Below, in pieces: positions 11,870-24,340 of a stretch of 64,000 bases of DNA. Numbering within the stretch: the first letter of the stretch is position 1; every line of letters begins with the position of its first letter. Location of the stretch: assembly GCA_038501785.1 (NCBI GenBank), contig JBAMJR010000085.1, forward strand, positions 575,001-639,000, given 5' to 3'. Under the pieces are notes generated by a model. The model saw only the letters and a list, made by a program, of their open reading frames with translations, was not told the DNA's origin and searched no databases. The translations under genes were made by a program, and so were the position numbers. Source of the DNA: Myoxocephalus aenaeus. Lineage: Eukaryota > Chordata > Actinopteri > Perciformes > Cottidae.

Positions 11870-13864
11870 GTAGCTTTGCGTGCAGTAATGTCCTCAGCTG
11901 AGCCTCCCAGGGGCCCTGTCTCCCACATTTTCAGCTGTGGCTGCTTTGGTTTTCTGCAGCAAGAGCACATCTTGGCTGATTTGATGTGACATGTTGAACG
12001 TAGTGTATCAGGATTAAAATGTGTTTTAGACATGCTTTCAGGTAATGAGGCCCACTTTCTTAAATGTCTTGTGAATTGCACCGGGTCTGCTCTTTGGTGT
12101 GCCTCTGGTGTTCTCGTAAATGATAGTTTTCCCTCTCTTCAAAGTTCAAGTTTTCTATAGCCCGACTATGAACAGACTTCACTGAGCTAGCCCTACGATT
12201 CCCTTTGTGAAACGGTCTTTGGCTGACATCACCTTACCACCAAAACACCATTTGGTCACATGCTTGCTCATCATCTTATGATGCCAGGTTCACAAACACT
12301 CACCCTGTACCATGCCGTCAAGTTCCACAATCCTCCCTACGGGAAAACAACACTGGACAGCTCTGCTGAAATTAATTGGGCATCTGACCTTGTCCCTGGT
12401 ATGTGGATTCTTGCTGCCAGCAGAGTTACGATGAGGACACAGAGGATGAAGGAACAGGGCCGGAGGGGAGTGATAATGAGGACCAATGCTGAGAAGTCCA
12501 ATTATTGATATGTTGCACACATTCCTGCCTTCATTACACAATTGTCTTGTTGAAAATAGATATAAATGACACAAAAACAAATTGACAGTAGGAGAGTGCG
12601 GTGGAAGCAAGAAGACAGACATAGCTGATTCACGGCGTGGTGACTGCTGGGATGGTCTTCAGAGATCCCCCATGGAGCTCAGGAGAACAGCAGGAGCGGG
12701 AGCTGCAGAGGGGTGGAGGTTGTGCAGGCCTTGTGTTTGAAGTCTTCCTTCCCGACTGGGGCGCAGACGTTACCCCAGGCTGGGCTTCCTCTCAGGGGGT
12801 CCGGCAGGAGTGTTACCCAACCAGGCAGCTGTCGGACAGCCTCTCCTCCCTTCTTATCTGTCTTGGCTGTCTCCTCTTTATGTGCCAGTGTTGTGAAGCC
12901 AAACGCAGCACCTGGACGTATCCTAAATCACTGTATGTGGGGGACCTAATCTGCATTGACATGGCCTGAAGGTTTTCAATGAATATGGAGCAGACGTTTG
13001 TGACGACACTGAAGACCTTCCTTCAGTGATGTTTAAACCTCCTGGTGTGTCAGCATTTCATTTTGTTAAATTAGGACACAGGCTTCATTAAGACAACTAG
13101 AAGCTCAAACCTAAGACTTGTTTGAGTTTATCAGTAGCTGTATGTCCATAGTTTTTGTTTTCTCCCCTGAACTCTCACTTTTTCAGAGGGTAACATACCA
13201 AAAGCTTGAACAAATATGGTAAATATTTAACAATAATAAAGTCACAGTAAAGTTGAATGATCCTAAGCTTTGGTCTGCAGGAGCATTCATCTGTTCAGCT
13301 GAGCCTGTTCAAAAGATCCTAAGCTACATGGCAACAGGTCCTAAATGACTGTTAAAGCTCAGACTGTAAACAATTGTCTTTAACATCATAAGATTGAATG
13401 TAGATTGAAAGTGAGCATTTAGAGTAACTGTCCAGTAAATTCTGTTGGAATTTACAGGAAAATGTGTTGCACATGTTTCCTTGCTTCAGTTGAGATACAT
13501 TTTAGGAAGATGACTATAGATCATATAACTGTTGCTATTACTGTACATGTTTAAAGCTCACCTAACAATTAGTCGACTGGCCTCAGAATACAATAATATT
13601 AACAAGAAAAGGTGACTTTGTTTTAGTAGCATACAGCCCCTCATAGATGGCACCTTATGTAAGGATTTACATTGTAAGTGTTCAACATGAAAGGGAACTG
13701 TGCTGCCAAGTGTAAAAGCAAAGCATATATTATTTAACTTGAGAGGCCTTTGTGCTGTGAGTTGAGGCTGGAACAGTTAGAAATGAATCCCTATTTGAGT
13801 TGAAAATGTTTCCTTGTGCTCTTCATTAAGTGAGATAGGAGTATTGTGAGGCCAAATGTGTGCC

Positions 13865-13867
<3 letters not shown>

Positions 13868-13946
<79 letters not shown>
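13868..13946. repeat. (AT)n microsatellite
   Basis: About 79 nt of AT repeat with a single C interruption in the middle and another near the end. Confidence 0.95.
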
Positions 13947-13948
<2 letters not shown>

Positions 13949-15670
13949 CACACTACAATATATTGTAGTTCTTAACATTTTTGGAAAGTTGTCTGATATA
14001 AATAATATTTGGGATATTTACCACTTTGGTCCACGGTTCAGGAATAACGTAAATATAATCAGATGGGTTTGGAGGCACATGTTTGCAGAGCCCTCATTCT
14101 TCACTTTAATTAGCTCGCATCATATAGAACCAGGAGTCCGCCAGTCACGGAGACCTCCCCTGCTCCCCCTCAACACCATCTTTCAAAGGCGCTTGTGCCT
14201 TGCTTCCCTCCCCAACACCACCTCACCCAGCACTCCCACTGTCAGACCCACCCGACCCCTGCTGCTCCCCTTACCCAAACCCACCCGGTTTCCGCCCGGG
14301 AGAGGACAGAGTGAAGCATCCACAGAGCGATCCATCACTCCCGTCTGTCTTCCCGCATGCCCTCCTCAGGAAACACCTTTCAGACCAGGAGATTAGAGTG
14401 TGACGAGAGAGGAGAGGAGCAGTGAAAGAATGATAAAGGAGGAGGGAGAGGTGGTAAACGATCCAGAGAGGCAGCGAGAGAGAAAGAGGGAGAGGGGCCA
14501 CTGGAGAAGAGGAACTGAAGAGAAATTGATTGAGTGGGGATACATGAGATTGATGAGGACAGGGAATGAGAAAATGGGAGATAGATGTGACTATCTTTTT
14601 TTTCTTTTTTTTCTTCTTCTTTGCGCACCAGGGGAAGCGGCGTCCAGTGGGGAGAGAATAAACATGAACTTGCCCATTAGGGGACGTGTTGATAGCTCCA
14701 AGTGGCCCCTTGGAACATCAGCATGTCTATTAAGGGTTGACATAGTGTGGAACTGAACACGCACATGCGGTAACACACACATGCAAACACTCTTCGCCTT
14801 ATTTACTTTTAACATGATCTGAAAGAAAAGCAACAAACTAGAAGGAGTCATGGCCCCTTTCAGGCACGCGATTGTTTACGTTAATGTGATGTCAATTTAA
14901 CATGTTGGTCTTGTGTCTGAATAAGCACTCAGATCACTTTTACGGGGGGGGGGGAAAGGACGGCAATGTTACGAGGTTAGACCTCGACACGTTTTCATAT
15001 CGCTTACAACACAATCGAGTCAAATTCTGACGTAAAGGCCGTCAGATTAACTGCAGCAGCGCAAACTAAAACATGAAGACAAGCATCACTTGAATAGACA
15101 CTGTGAAAGAGATCATTTTACATTGTTGTTGTCTTTCTTCTCATATCTGTATCATATTTTCCCATTATGGTGCGACTGTCACAGTCAAACAAACTCCCTA
15201 TATTTCCAGTTCATTCATGCCAGCCTTTTCTTACTATTGATTGCATAGTCTACTTAATGGGTTATTCATATGCGGATATTTCACTTATAATTATACAAAA
15301 TGGAGAAAATTCTGTAAATCTTCAATCTTAAAAAGCTTTTAAGCATCAATTAAATATATATTTCTTTTTACTTAACGGTCAAATATTAAAATAGGCATTG
15401 AAAACATTTCGGTCACTTGATTAACCTTTTATTCAACAAATAGTTTTTGCACCAGGTAACGGTTCAATCAAATTACTAAATAATGTACTTTTAGTAGTAG
15501 TTTCTAGCCATGCAGATCATTGTATCTGCTTAAGTTTTGAGATTTCTGCCTTGACCCCAGTACAACAGAGATGAATAGAGTAGAGTTGTGTTTGTGGTGC
15601 CCAAAGCAATGGAATTTGACATTTAAAATATTCAATAACAACATCTCTTACCCAGAGCATTCTGTTCACA

Positions 15671-15742
15671 GTTTTTAAAGGGAACACACGTCTTGTGGTT
15701 AAAAACATCTTAGAATTGATCATCATAGTTTTTAAAGGGAAC
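15671..15742. repeat. Interspersed repeat copy flanked by 15-bp direct repeats
   Basis: Identical 15-bp direct repeats (gtttttaaagggaac) lie at 15671-15685 and 15728-15742. Between them is a 42-bp core that recurs about 2.1 kb downstream (17828-17870) with few mismatches. This is probably a fragment of a dispersed element; the family was not recognised. Confidence 0.6.
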
Positions 15743-17739
15743 TGTTTAGACTGTGTGAAAACATTGAGAATATTGTCACCCTGCATGAACAGTGGTGACC
15801 AAAGTCTGACGTGTAGTGCAGATAAATGCATCACTTTACTCTTTGAGGTCCAGATGCACCGAACAGACATCAAAACATCAAAGAACTAGCAGCCACGAAG
15901 ACCGCCTTTTGTCTTGGCCAAAAAATTGCACTTGAACACACCACACAGCCAACGGTCAACTGACGTTTACCATCTTACCATCTGTCTGTTTTGTGTTCTC
16001 CTTTGCGTGCTTTTCTTGCTTCAGTTTATCTTCTCGCTTAAGCTGAGCAGCCGACCAGAGTTATTTCTCTCCGCCGGTCGATTCAATCAATCAGCCGTAA
16101 AGACACAGGTAAATTCCACGTAGTGCCAACGATCCCGCGCACACCGCAAAAAGCTATGACTACAAACGCTCACCGATGGCCCACATTGGCCCGACTGTCG
16201 ACCGAGTGTGTCAGAGCCTTGAGGCCTGCAAGAACTCCCCTGCTTACCAATGCTTTGAGTACCACGCTGTGTAATCTACACTCTATAACTTAATCGGTGA
16301 CTTATTAAAGAAATTAACCCACTTTGAAGGATGATTCAGCAGGTTGCTCTCACAAGAATGTGCTGGCTAAGCAGATGATAACCGATGATAACTTCTGTCC
16401 TGCCCGAAACAAAACTGAAATGTCTGCGTCTGCTCTTCAGGCTGTTGGCATGTGTTTGTAAAGTATGTACTAGAAAGTAACTTGACCCTTTTTAAGTTGT
16501 CAGATGTGTAAAATTGTCTGACACTCAAATATATGGTGAGCATGACAGATAGTGTTACCCTGCGTGCCAATTTAGATTAAAATCCTTAACGTGGAGTTCC
16601 TCTGAAAGCTGCATTGAGATGTGATACACGTATCCACCATACCCACAAGTGATGGTAAAGGGTTTTGTTTTGTATTTGTGGCTTTATTATCATTCTAAAC
16701 GGATGTAATGTTTTTTATTTCATTTTGTGCAAATAGCTAGTTCTGTTAAGGAATAGAAGTGATGACAGGAAGTGTAATTTGTATCTATATTTATGTGGCT
16801 ACAAATGAATTGCTCCCTGGGTCCTGTCAGACCAAGGTGATTGCTCTGAGGCAACCAAAGGTGTTACCTTCATTATCACCTCCATGCTAAGAGGAGCAAG
16901 ATGTTTTAGCAGTGGCCTTGCAACCTTCAGTGCTGTTAGGCGCTGTGTGTGATTTCCCACACACACAAATTTGGCATGGATAAAGGTCTCTTAACTAATC
17001 ACACCTCTTTTCACTCATCACCCCCGTGGGAGGCATAAGCGAGCCCGGCTGCTAATTCGCTACCTCCCGCTCTTTTGTAGCGTCTTTGGCTCATTATCTT
17101 AATGTCATTTGATACTGAGTGATAGTTCGCCTCGCTGAAAAGGTCCCCAAGATAAGGGCCAGATATTTCATGTGAGATATGTCACCTGTGGAGAAAACAC
17201 CTTTTCTAACACCAACGCAGTTAGGTTTTCACTCCGCAAAGGTTGACATTTACCTTTTGTTTCATAATCAGCATTATGCAAAAAAAAAAAAAATCTGTCT
17301 CCTGTTGTATTTTATTGTCCTAATATACAAACTTTACTGCCGTGGAGGAATTTTAAGGCTGTATTTTGAGAGGTTTTGCTACGAAGTATATAAAAGTGAG
17401 CAGTAATGAATATTCCTCTTTATGAGCGTTTAGGAAACACTCAGTTTAACACACAGTTGATATGGTGAATGTGTGTCAAGCTGCTTAATCCTCAATTCCA
17501 CAGCTCCATAGGTCACCGTCGTATGACGTGGATAAAACAGAGGACGGCAAACCAACACAGATGCTTTTAAGTCTTGTCACACTTTTATTTAAATCTTTTT
17601 TTATTGATTTTGCAAACACTTATACAGGAATGAAGAGCAGTACCCTACCCCCAAGAAGTTGGGGTATACAGAACATTACATTCAGTTGTTAGTGGCTTGG
17701 AGGTAGTGTAACTGTGACGCGCTGTCTTGTCCCACTTTT

Positions 17740-17872
17740 AAAGTTGCACAATGCATCAAACATCGATTGTGCAACTTTCTGAGGAAAACGCTCTGGATTT
17801 TAAAAAGCCCTTTAACTTGATATGTGACACACGTCTTGAGGTTAAAAACATCTTAGAATTAATCATCATAGA
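17740..17872. repeat. Second copy of the interspersed core, with 13-bp inverted repeat
   Basis: 17828-17870 matches the core at 15685-15728 (shared phrase gttaaaaacatcttagaatt). Just upstream, 17740-17752 (aaagttgcacaat) is the exact reverse complement of 17766-17778. The inverted repeat next to the core suggests a terminal-repeat structure of a non-autonomous element, but ends were not defined. Confidence 0.5.
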
Positions 17873-18665
17873 GTGCTCCAAAAGCAAATCACACACTGAC
17901 AGTAATTGCAGGGATACCTCACAGGCATAAAAACAACCACGCATATACACACACAGACACACACACACACATACTCTCTGCACAATGACCTGTATTGTTG
18001 GTTGTAATTATACTCTTTTGTTGCTTCCCTGACTTAATGAAATCCAATCCCTCAGATGCTTACAGGCTATTTGTTTGTAAAAGTTGTTTTTGATTTCCAC
18101 CGTACACAATATGATTATGGTACGCCTTTTAGTTTAGTTTAAAGTTTCTGTAATTACAAGCTATCAACTCAGATTTCACTGACAGGTCCATAGCCGTGCA
18201 AGACGAGGCTCCTCCTGCCTGATACGGAGTTACTACAAGTGATTTATTTAACCCTAACTGCAACCATGAGGCAAAAAGATGAGCCTTTCAAAAAGGAGAG
18301 CCTTTCTTTCACGGCAGTCACAAATTGGGCCCTAAATGACCCTTACTGTTCACCGGCAGGTAACGACGCTTTCAGCGGTGGGGGTCGGGTCGTTAATGTC
18401 CCATGTTGGGATCAGTGCTCTGTGGCTGCGTACTGAGTTATGGAGATGAGCGTAGCGACTGGGGAATGTTTTTCTGTCTGTCTGAGACCCCCACCCCCCT
18501 AACTGCCCCCCCACCTACACCACAACCACCTTCCTCTCATCTGGATGTTAACGCATTTTCAGGCCTCAAACAGCAGACATTTTGAAACACTCAAAACAAC
18601 AGCCACATCGGGGGTTAACACCAGTTACATCTAAGGTGTCACACACTCCTGTGGTTTAAGTAAAC

Positions 18666-18680
18666 TGTGTGTGTGTGTGT

Positions 18681-18722
<42 letters not shown>
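18666..18722. repeat. (TG)n microsatellite
   Basis: TG run with one TC interruption in the stau2 intron. Confidence 0.95.
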
Positions 18723-18723
<1 letters not shown>

Positions 18724-21700
18724 TGCCCACCTCATAACAGTATCTTCATGGTCTTCCAAATCTCCTCTGTAAATAAAGTCACAAGTGACAGCTTGTGTTC
18801 TGTTTTACATGCAAATTCAGCCCAACCCTTTGCATTTAAAGGAGATAAGGAAAGATTAGGCAAACCACACTGTCACTACCTAAATGTGAGAGGAAGAAAT
18901 TGCAGCGGCAAGGGAAACAAGAGATGAAGAGCCTTTTCTTTTTCTTTTTTTGGAAGATTGACTCCTTTTGCATGTCGCAGCTAGCCGAGCAAAAGGCCGT
19001 CCTGCTCGCTCTCCTGTTGCATCTGACAGCTTTCAGAGGTCTGCAGTGATGCACCAAGCATTTATCTGGAATATGATCTATGATTGGACAGATTATACTA
19101 TATTGTACACTCAGCTGCACAGTTTAAGTTTTATGTATTTTAATTTGCATCTAACAGTTAGTTAGACCCTTTTGAAGGAGTAACCAAAATGTAAAAAGAC
19201 ATGTTGAGGTTTTACGGGGACTTGAAACTGCTCTTTTAAACTAAATATGTTCTTCAGGTTTCTACATTTAGAATAATAGAAATGTGTAAAAACACATCTG
19301 CTTTTTTTCTTTTTCTTTTTATGACACAATTTCAATACTTTTTATATATTATTTGGGTTTATTAACTTGCATAACCTTTTAGCTTAGGTTTTAAGATTTT
19401 AAGGATACGAAGCATTTGAAGATACCAAAATAGTAAAAACCGTATGCACTAGGGACCATTTCTCCTGCAGAGTGCAACGCAATGATAATTGATAAAGGAG
19501 TCCCTCAAGGTTCCATTTAAGGATTCCCGATACACTCTCTTCATTAACCATTGGCTTTTTTTTCCTAATTTATAATGATTGCATAGAAATGTCTTTTTTT
19601 CTTTTCCCTTTATATGTCCATGGTTTTGATTAAATGCTTTCAGCGTCATTTGGATGACGTGTGTTGAAAGACTGAAACAAAACCTGTTTATTTTCAGTTC
19701 ATATCTAACTTATCTGGCAATGTTATGAATGCATCGACTACAAGAAACCACAGAATGGCATTATCTCAACCGTCATTTATCCTTCTATAGAGCGCACACT
19801 CTAAATTTACCATGAAGGGAGGAAAATTATGTTTTGATTGCACTTCTCCTATGCTTTGTAAACTGAACATGTGCACCAGAGGAAGGCCTTTTACATGACT
19901 TTCACATGTGCCCATTTGCACACATTTTGGGTTGGAGTGATGGTGTAATGACTTTCCCAATATGGTGTGATTTATTGTCCATGCTTTCAAGTGAGAGATC
20001 TAATGCAGCATAGTTACTAAATAAACATTTGTTTTAGAAGACCCGTTTGCCTCCGGGACATCTTCTCTATCCCTAAATACTTCTCTTTTAACCTGAACAC
20101 ATTCTCTGTCTCGACACTCTGTTTGGCTGCGCGTCTTTCTTTGAGTCTCGCACTCACCCCCACATGCACATCTCCCTTGTGCCCAGTGAGTAAACGTGGA
20201 ACCGTGTGAGCCTTCAGGAGGACTTTGAAATGAGACATGGCTGGGACATCAGAGGACTATGCCACTCTCAATGAAGCCTGCTTGATTTATAAGAGAGCAG
20301 GGAGTGGGGGGTTGTTTCCAGAGGCACACAAGGCCATGGGGTCCTCCATTAGTCCCCTGACCCCTGTTTCATGGGACCAACCACTGCATAAGAGGAGAGG
20401 GAGGAGAAGAATGGAGGAATGGATGGATGGTGGACATGGGGGGGCTTGTGTGTGAGCAGGCGTCTTTTCTTTTTTTTTTTACCATACAAAGTCTGCTATT
20501 TACATTTTCACCGCAGAGAAGGCAGCAGAAATGAGAAACCTTAGCTCGGTCATTTGTCAGTGGCCTGTGGTGTCCTGACTTAAATGTCTGCTTGTTGTAC
20601 CTGATCCCTCGCTCAGGCCTGTCCGTGCTCCCTCTTTTACGATTCTCCTCACAGTTTTACTGTCCGCAATCTAATTAGCTGTGTCTTAATCACGTGTTAA
20701 AGCGCACCGCCTTCCTGGTGTTTACTGTCTGTTTGCCATGCTGTTAAAATGTGTGAGGTGGCTCGTAAAAACTTGCCCACAGAGGTTTGAGTACTCGCAC
20801 TCCTTTTGTGGATAAAATCCCGGCATCACTGCCTAATAATGGGTTATAGCCTCTGTACTGCACCCGGCAGGAAACTGTAGCACTGATGCATTGTGCATAT
20901 GTTTTTGAGAGTGTAAGGGGTTGACATTGCCATATATTTTAAACAATTTGGACACTTGAAGGAAACTACACCATTCTGCAAACATTTGAATTTAACATAT
21001 CAGTGCCAGTTATCTAATTTTAATCTATACATTTTAGTTTTTCCTGTTGACATTATGGAGAAATATGACATTAAATGGTTTCTTATCTGGCTGAAATAGT
21101 GGTCTACATTACTTACATTACCAACTTTGGAGAAGATCATGTATTGGTGCTTTTATTTTGCATTACGTTTGCATTACGTCGATCTATGTTTGCTCATCAC
21201 GTCAGCCATTTTGTGTTCACAGACTGAGTCCAAAACATGGCTTTGTTCCACTTGAGAGCCATTCCTGTTGTTTTTTTAACACTTTGTGACAGGCCTGCCG
21301 GCTTTTAACTAACTCGGTAATGGCATGATGCTAACATTTTAAACAGACATATGTTTCCAGTGTGCATTACGTTACGTTTTTCCCCATCGCGTTCCATCTT
21401 TGCCTAGTTAGTGTGGCCCCTGGACCTTTTCATCAGAGAACCAGCCTGGTTGGAGGAGCTTTATCCAACAAGGACTGCCTCTTGATGTAAGCATGCTGGA
21501 ATTTATTGTTTTCAGTAAACATGCCTTATACATAATCTGTCTTTATAGTACACACTACCAGTTGCCATAGGAACATAGTAGGGTTTTCATAACACTTCAA
21601 GGGCTCCCATAGGCATAATGGGTCTTAATCGACCCCTCTAACACACAAACTTGAAGACCCAGTCAGTATTTTTGGGAGATTTAGGTGCAAGACGAAATGT

Positions 21701-24009
21701 CCATCCATATCTTATAGGCCCAGCGAGCCTGCTAGGTAATGAGAAACAGTCACGGGCCTTGTGGGGATCCACAGCAAATTATAAAACACAGCAACAGGTT
21801 TTACTGGCGTGTCCCTTATGTGTTCGAGGTGATTAAAAGTCAACGCCGAAAGGAGCTTAGGGAGCTACAAGGAGGAAGAGACAAGGGGAAAAAGGTGTAA
21901 AACGCTGTCTGACTGTGGGTCCTCTCTTGTTACTGGACTGCTTGTCCAACAGCCATGCTCGCTCTCATACACACTGGTGTGTCTGACAAGGAAATATAAA
22001 GGGCTCTTGATGGAGAGTTGGGGATTATTACATGCAGCTGGCGGCTGTCACAGTAAGACACTTAGCCCCTCACCCTTTATCTTAACCCTTTCATATACTA
22101 CATCCCCATGTTCCTCTTTTTTGCCTCTCCACACCTGTAAAGTCTGCGCTGTAAATCTAGTCACCCTTTTTTGTTGGTCTAAAGGGGTACGTACTCTTTC
22201 AGCAAAGTGCTTGTGGGATCACTATGCAGCGCCTGAAAGCTCCCCCCCGCCAGACATTTCCGATGTAGGAATTCCAACATTATATTATACAACATATAAC
22301 ATGTTGCACGAGCTGCTTCGTTTCAAGCATATCTCCACCCTGAGGTTCTGAGCATAAGACGTCCAGCAGCTGTTGTCAGTATGAGGGCATCGGAGGCTTT
22401 AAGCACTACTCTGTAATGTGAAGTTGCTGCTCTGATGACTCATCAGCTCTGTCTCTTCATTTGTGAGGACCATTTTTAATACAAATGGTATGTTAGCTTC
22501 CATCCCTGAAAAAGAAAATGATGAAGAAATAATTGGATTCCAATTTTAAAGGAAGTGCTGATAACAGCCAAAAAGGCTCTTTGACATCCAGGCTGATATC
22601 CTTACTAGTGATTGATACGGCCCACTGCTCTATCTTTACTAAGTTTATTATCTATGCAAATAGGGGGCAAGTGATTGATTTACCTTGGATCCCAGCTCTG
22701 CAGTGGGCTGCCCATGCTTCTACGCTGTAGACAGACAAGGTCGTTGCCTCTGGTTGTGCAGCAGCCAGGCAGCAACCACAGCCATCACGTTATCATCCCA
22801 AACCCAACCTCTGCTTTGTACCGCTGCTCACTTTAACTATGCTGTGCACTCCATCACCAAGCAAACAGTATGAGTTTGTCATTTTGAATTCAGGACAATG
22901 AAAATTGTCAGGAAAAGAGCAGTTAAAAGGATCATGTGGTCGATCTTTGACACCGACAGAAAAGTGGAAAGAAAGGGGAGATTAGGGGAAAGAGAAGGGC
23001 AGAAAAGAGAGAAATGGGACGCCCGCCGGGACCGATGACTATCTCTCCGCTGATAAGAGAGCGAGTGCCTGAAGGCTGGCTTTTCTTCCCACCGCTTTTT
23101 GTGCCTCCCCTAAAGCAACTCGAGTCCAATTGTTCAGGATTATAGAAGCTTCTCCCTCTGGCATAGAAACAAGGATCTCTGCAGGTGGAGATGAGGTGAT
23201 GTAACACGGCCGTGGAGTCACTGGGGAAACTTCATGGAAGCAGACATTAACCATAGAGGACAGTCAGATGGATGTTTCCCAAATCTTCCACCATGAATTT
23301 CCAGTACAGCATGAAGGTGAATTTCCAGTACAGCATTTCATGATCTTTTTGACCACCCCTATTTGTGCAGCATCTTCAATCTTTTCCATGACTTATAGAC
23401 ACAATAATGTCAACAAGGCAACATTATTTCTGTTGATGTCATCTATACAGGCGAAGAATAAATTGTGAATGAAATACTTGTGGTTCGTAGGATGACTCAT
23501 AAGGGAATAGTCCACCCAGCCTCTCATCATTCAGGCTGCGTTTGTGTATGTTGGTCAGTAGTCATGTTGGTGAGTCACTGGCCTCGAGGCAGTCTTCTCT
23601 TCTTCCCCATTATCTTCACAGGCAGTAGTCCCATTACCAATGCATTCTTCATGTCCCGTATCTTATCTCATGCTGTATTTAGTCACTGATTCATCAGAAA
23701 CCTTGGAATTAGCAATATTGAGGATGGACGGCCAAAGGCTTCTTGTGGGTGGCAGATTCCTTTTGAAAAAGGAGGTTGAAGATGATACAAATGTGTCATC
23801 GTCTCTATTTTAGATTAAAGGGAAACTGTCATACTTTCTCTTCAAAGAATGTGTAGTTTTGCCACTGTTACTCATTTTCAACCTAGATTGCTTTACTGTG
23901 TACACAGATACAGCAGCCAAAAAACACAGCTCACTGATATCAGTCTTTAAAAGGGAAGAGCAACTCTTTAACCACCTCCGCTATTTGTTTGTACTATCCT
24001 GTCAGTAAT

Positions 24010-24340
24010 AAGAATATATTGGCTTACAATGATATTGAAGTGTTTTAATAAGTTTTGGGGTCGTAATACAAAAATTAACAAATCATTCACAAATAGTTTA
24101 AAAGTCGTTTTTATATGTGCTTTTTAAACTGTTTAAGCCAAATCATTATGAATGATCGCAACTCTTATATTGTGTTATAAGCATTCATGAACAAGTCATG
24201 TTATGAACTAATAAACACTATTAACTCTTCATTGCTTATATACTGGTCATAAATACTAAATAGTGGTAGCAGTTAAACTTGGTCACTTTTCATTGCTGTT
24301 ATCCAACAATAAATAATGATATCCTATAAGTGTCATGTGA
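24010..24340. repeat. Possible diverged MITE-like repeat
   Basis: AT-rich segment with repeated phrases of the type 'attcatgaacaag', 'cattatgaatgatcg' and 'ataaatactaaatag', which resemble a common teleost non-autonomous DNA element. No clean terminal repeats were identified, so the call is tentative. Confidence 0.3.

Noticed and set aside
12637..12969. 110-residue + strand open frame with CQCC-like cysteines
   Set aside because: No match to a known family and no promoter or splice context; sits within a stau2 intron.
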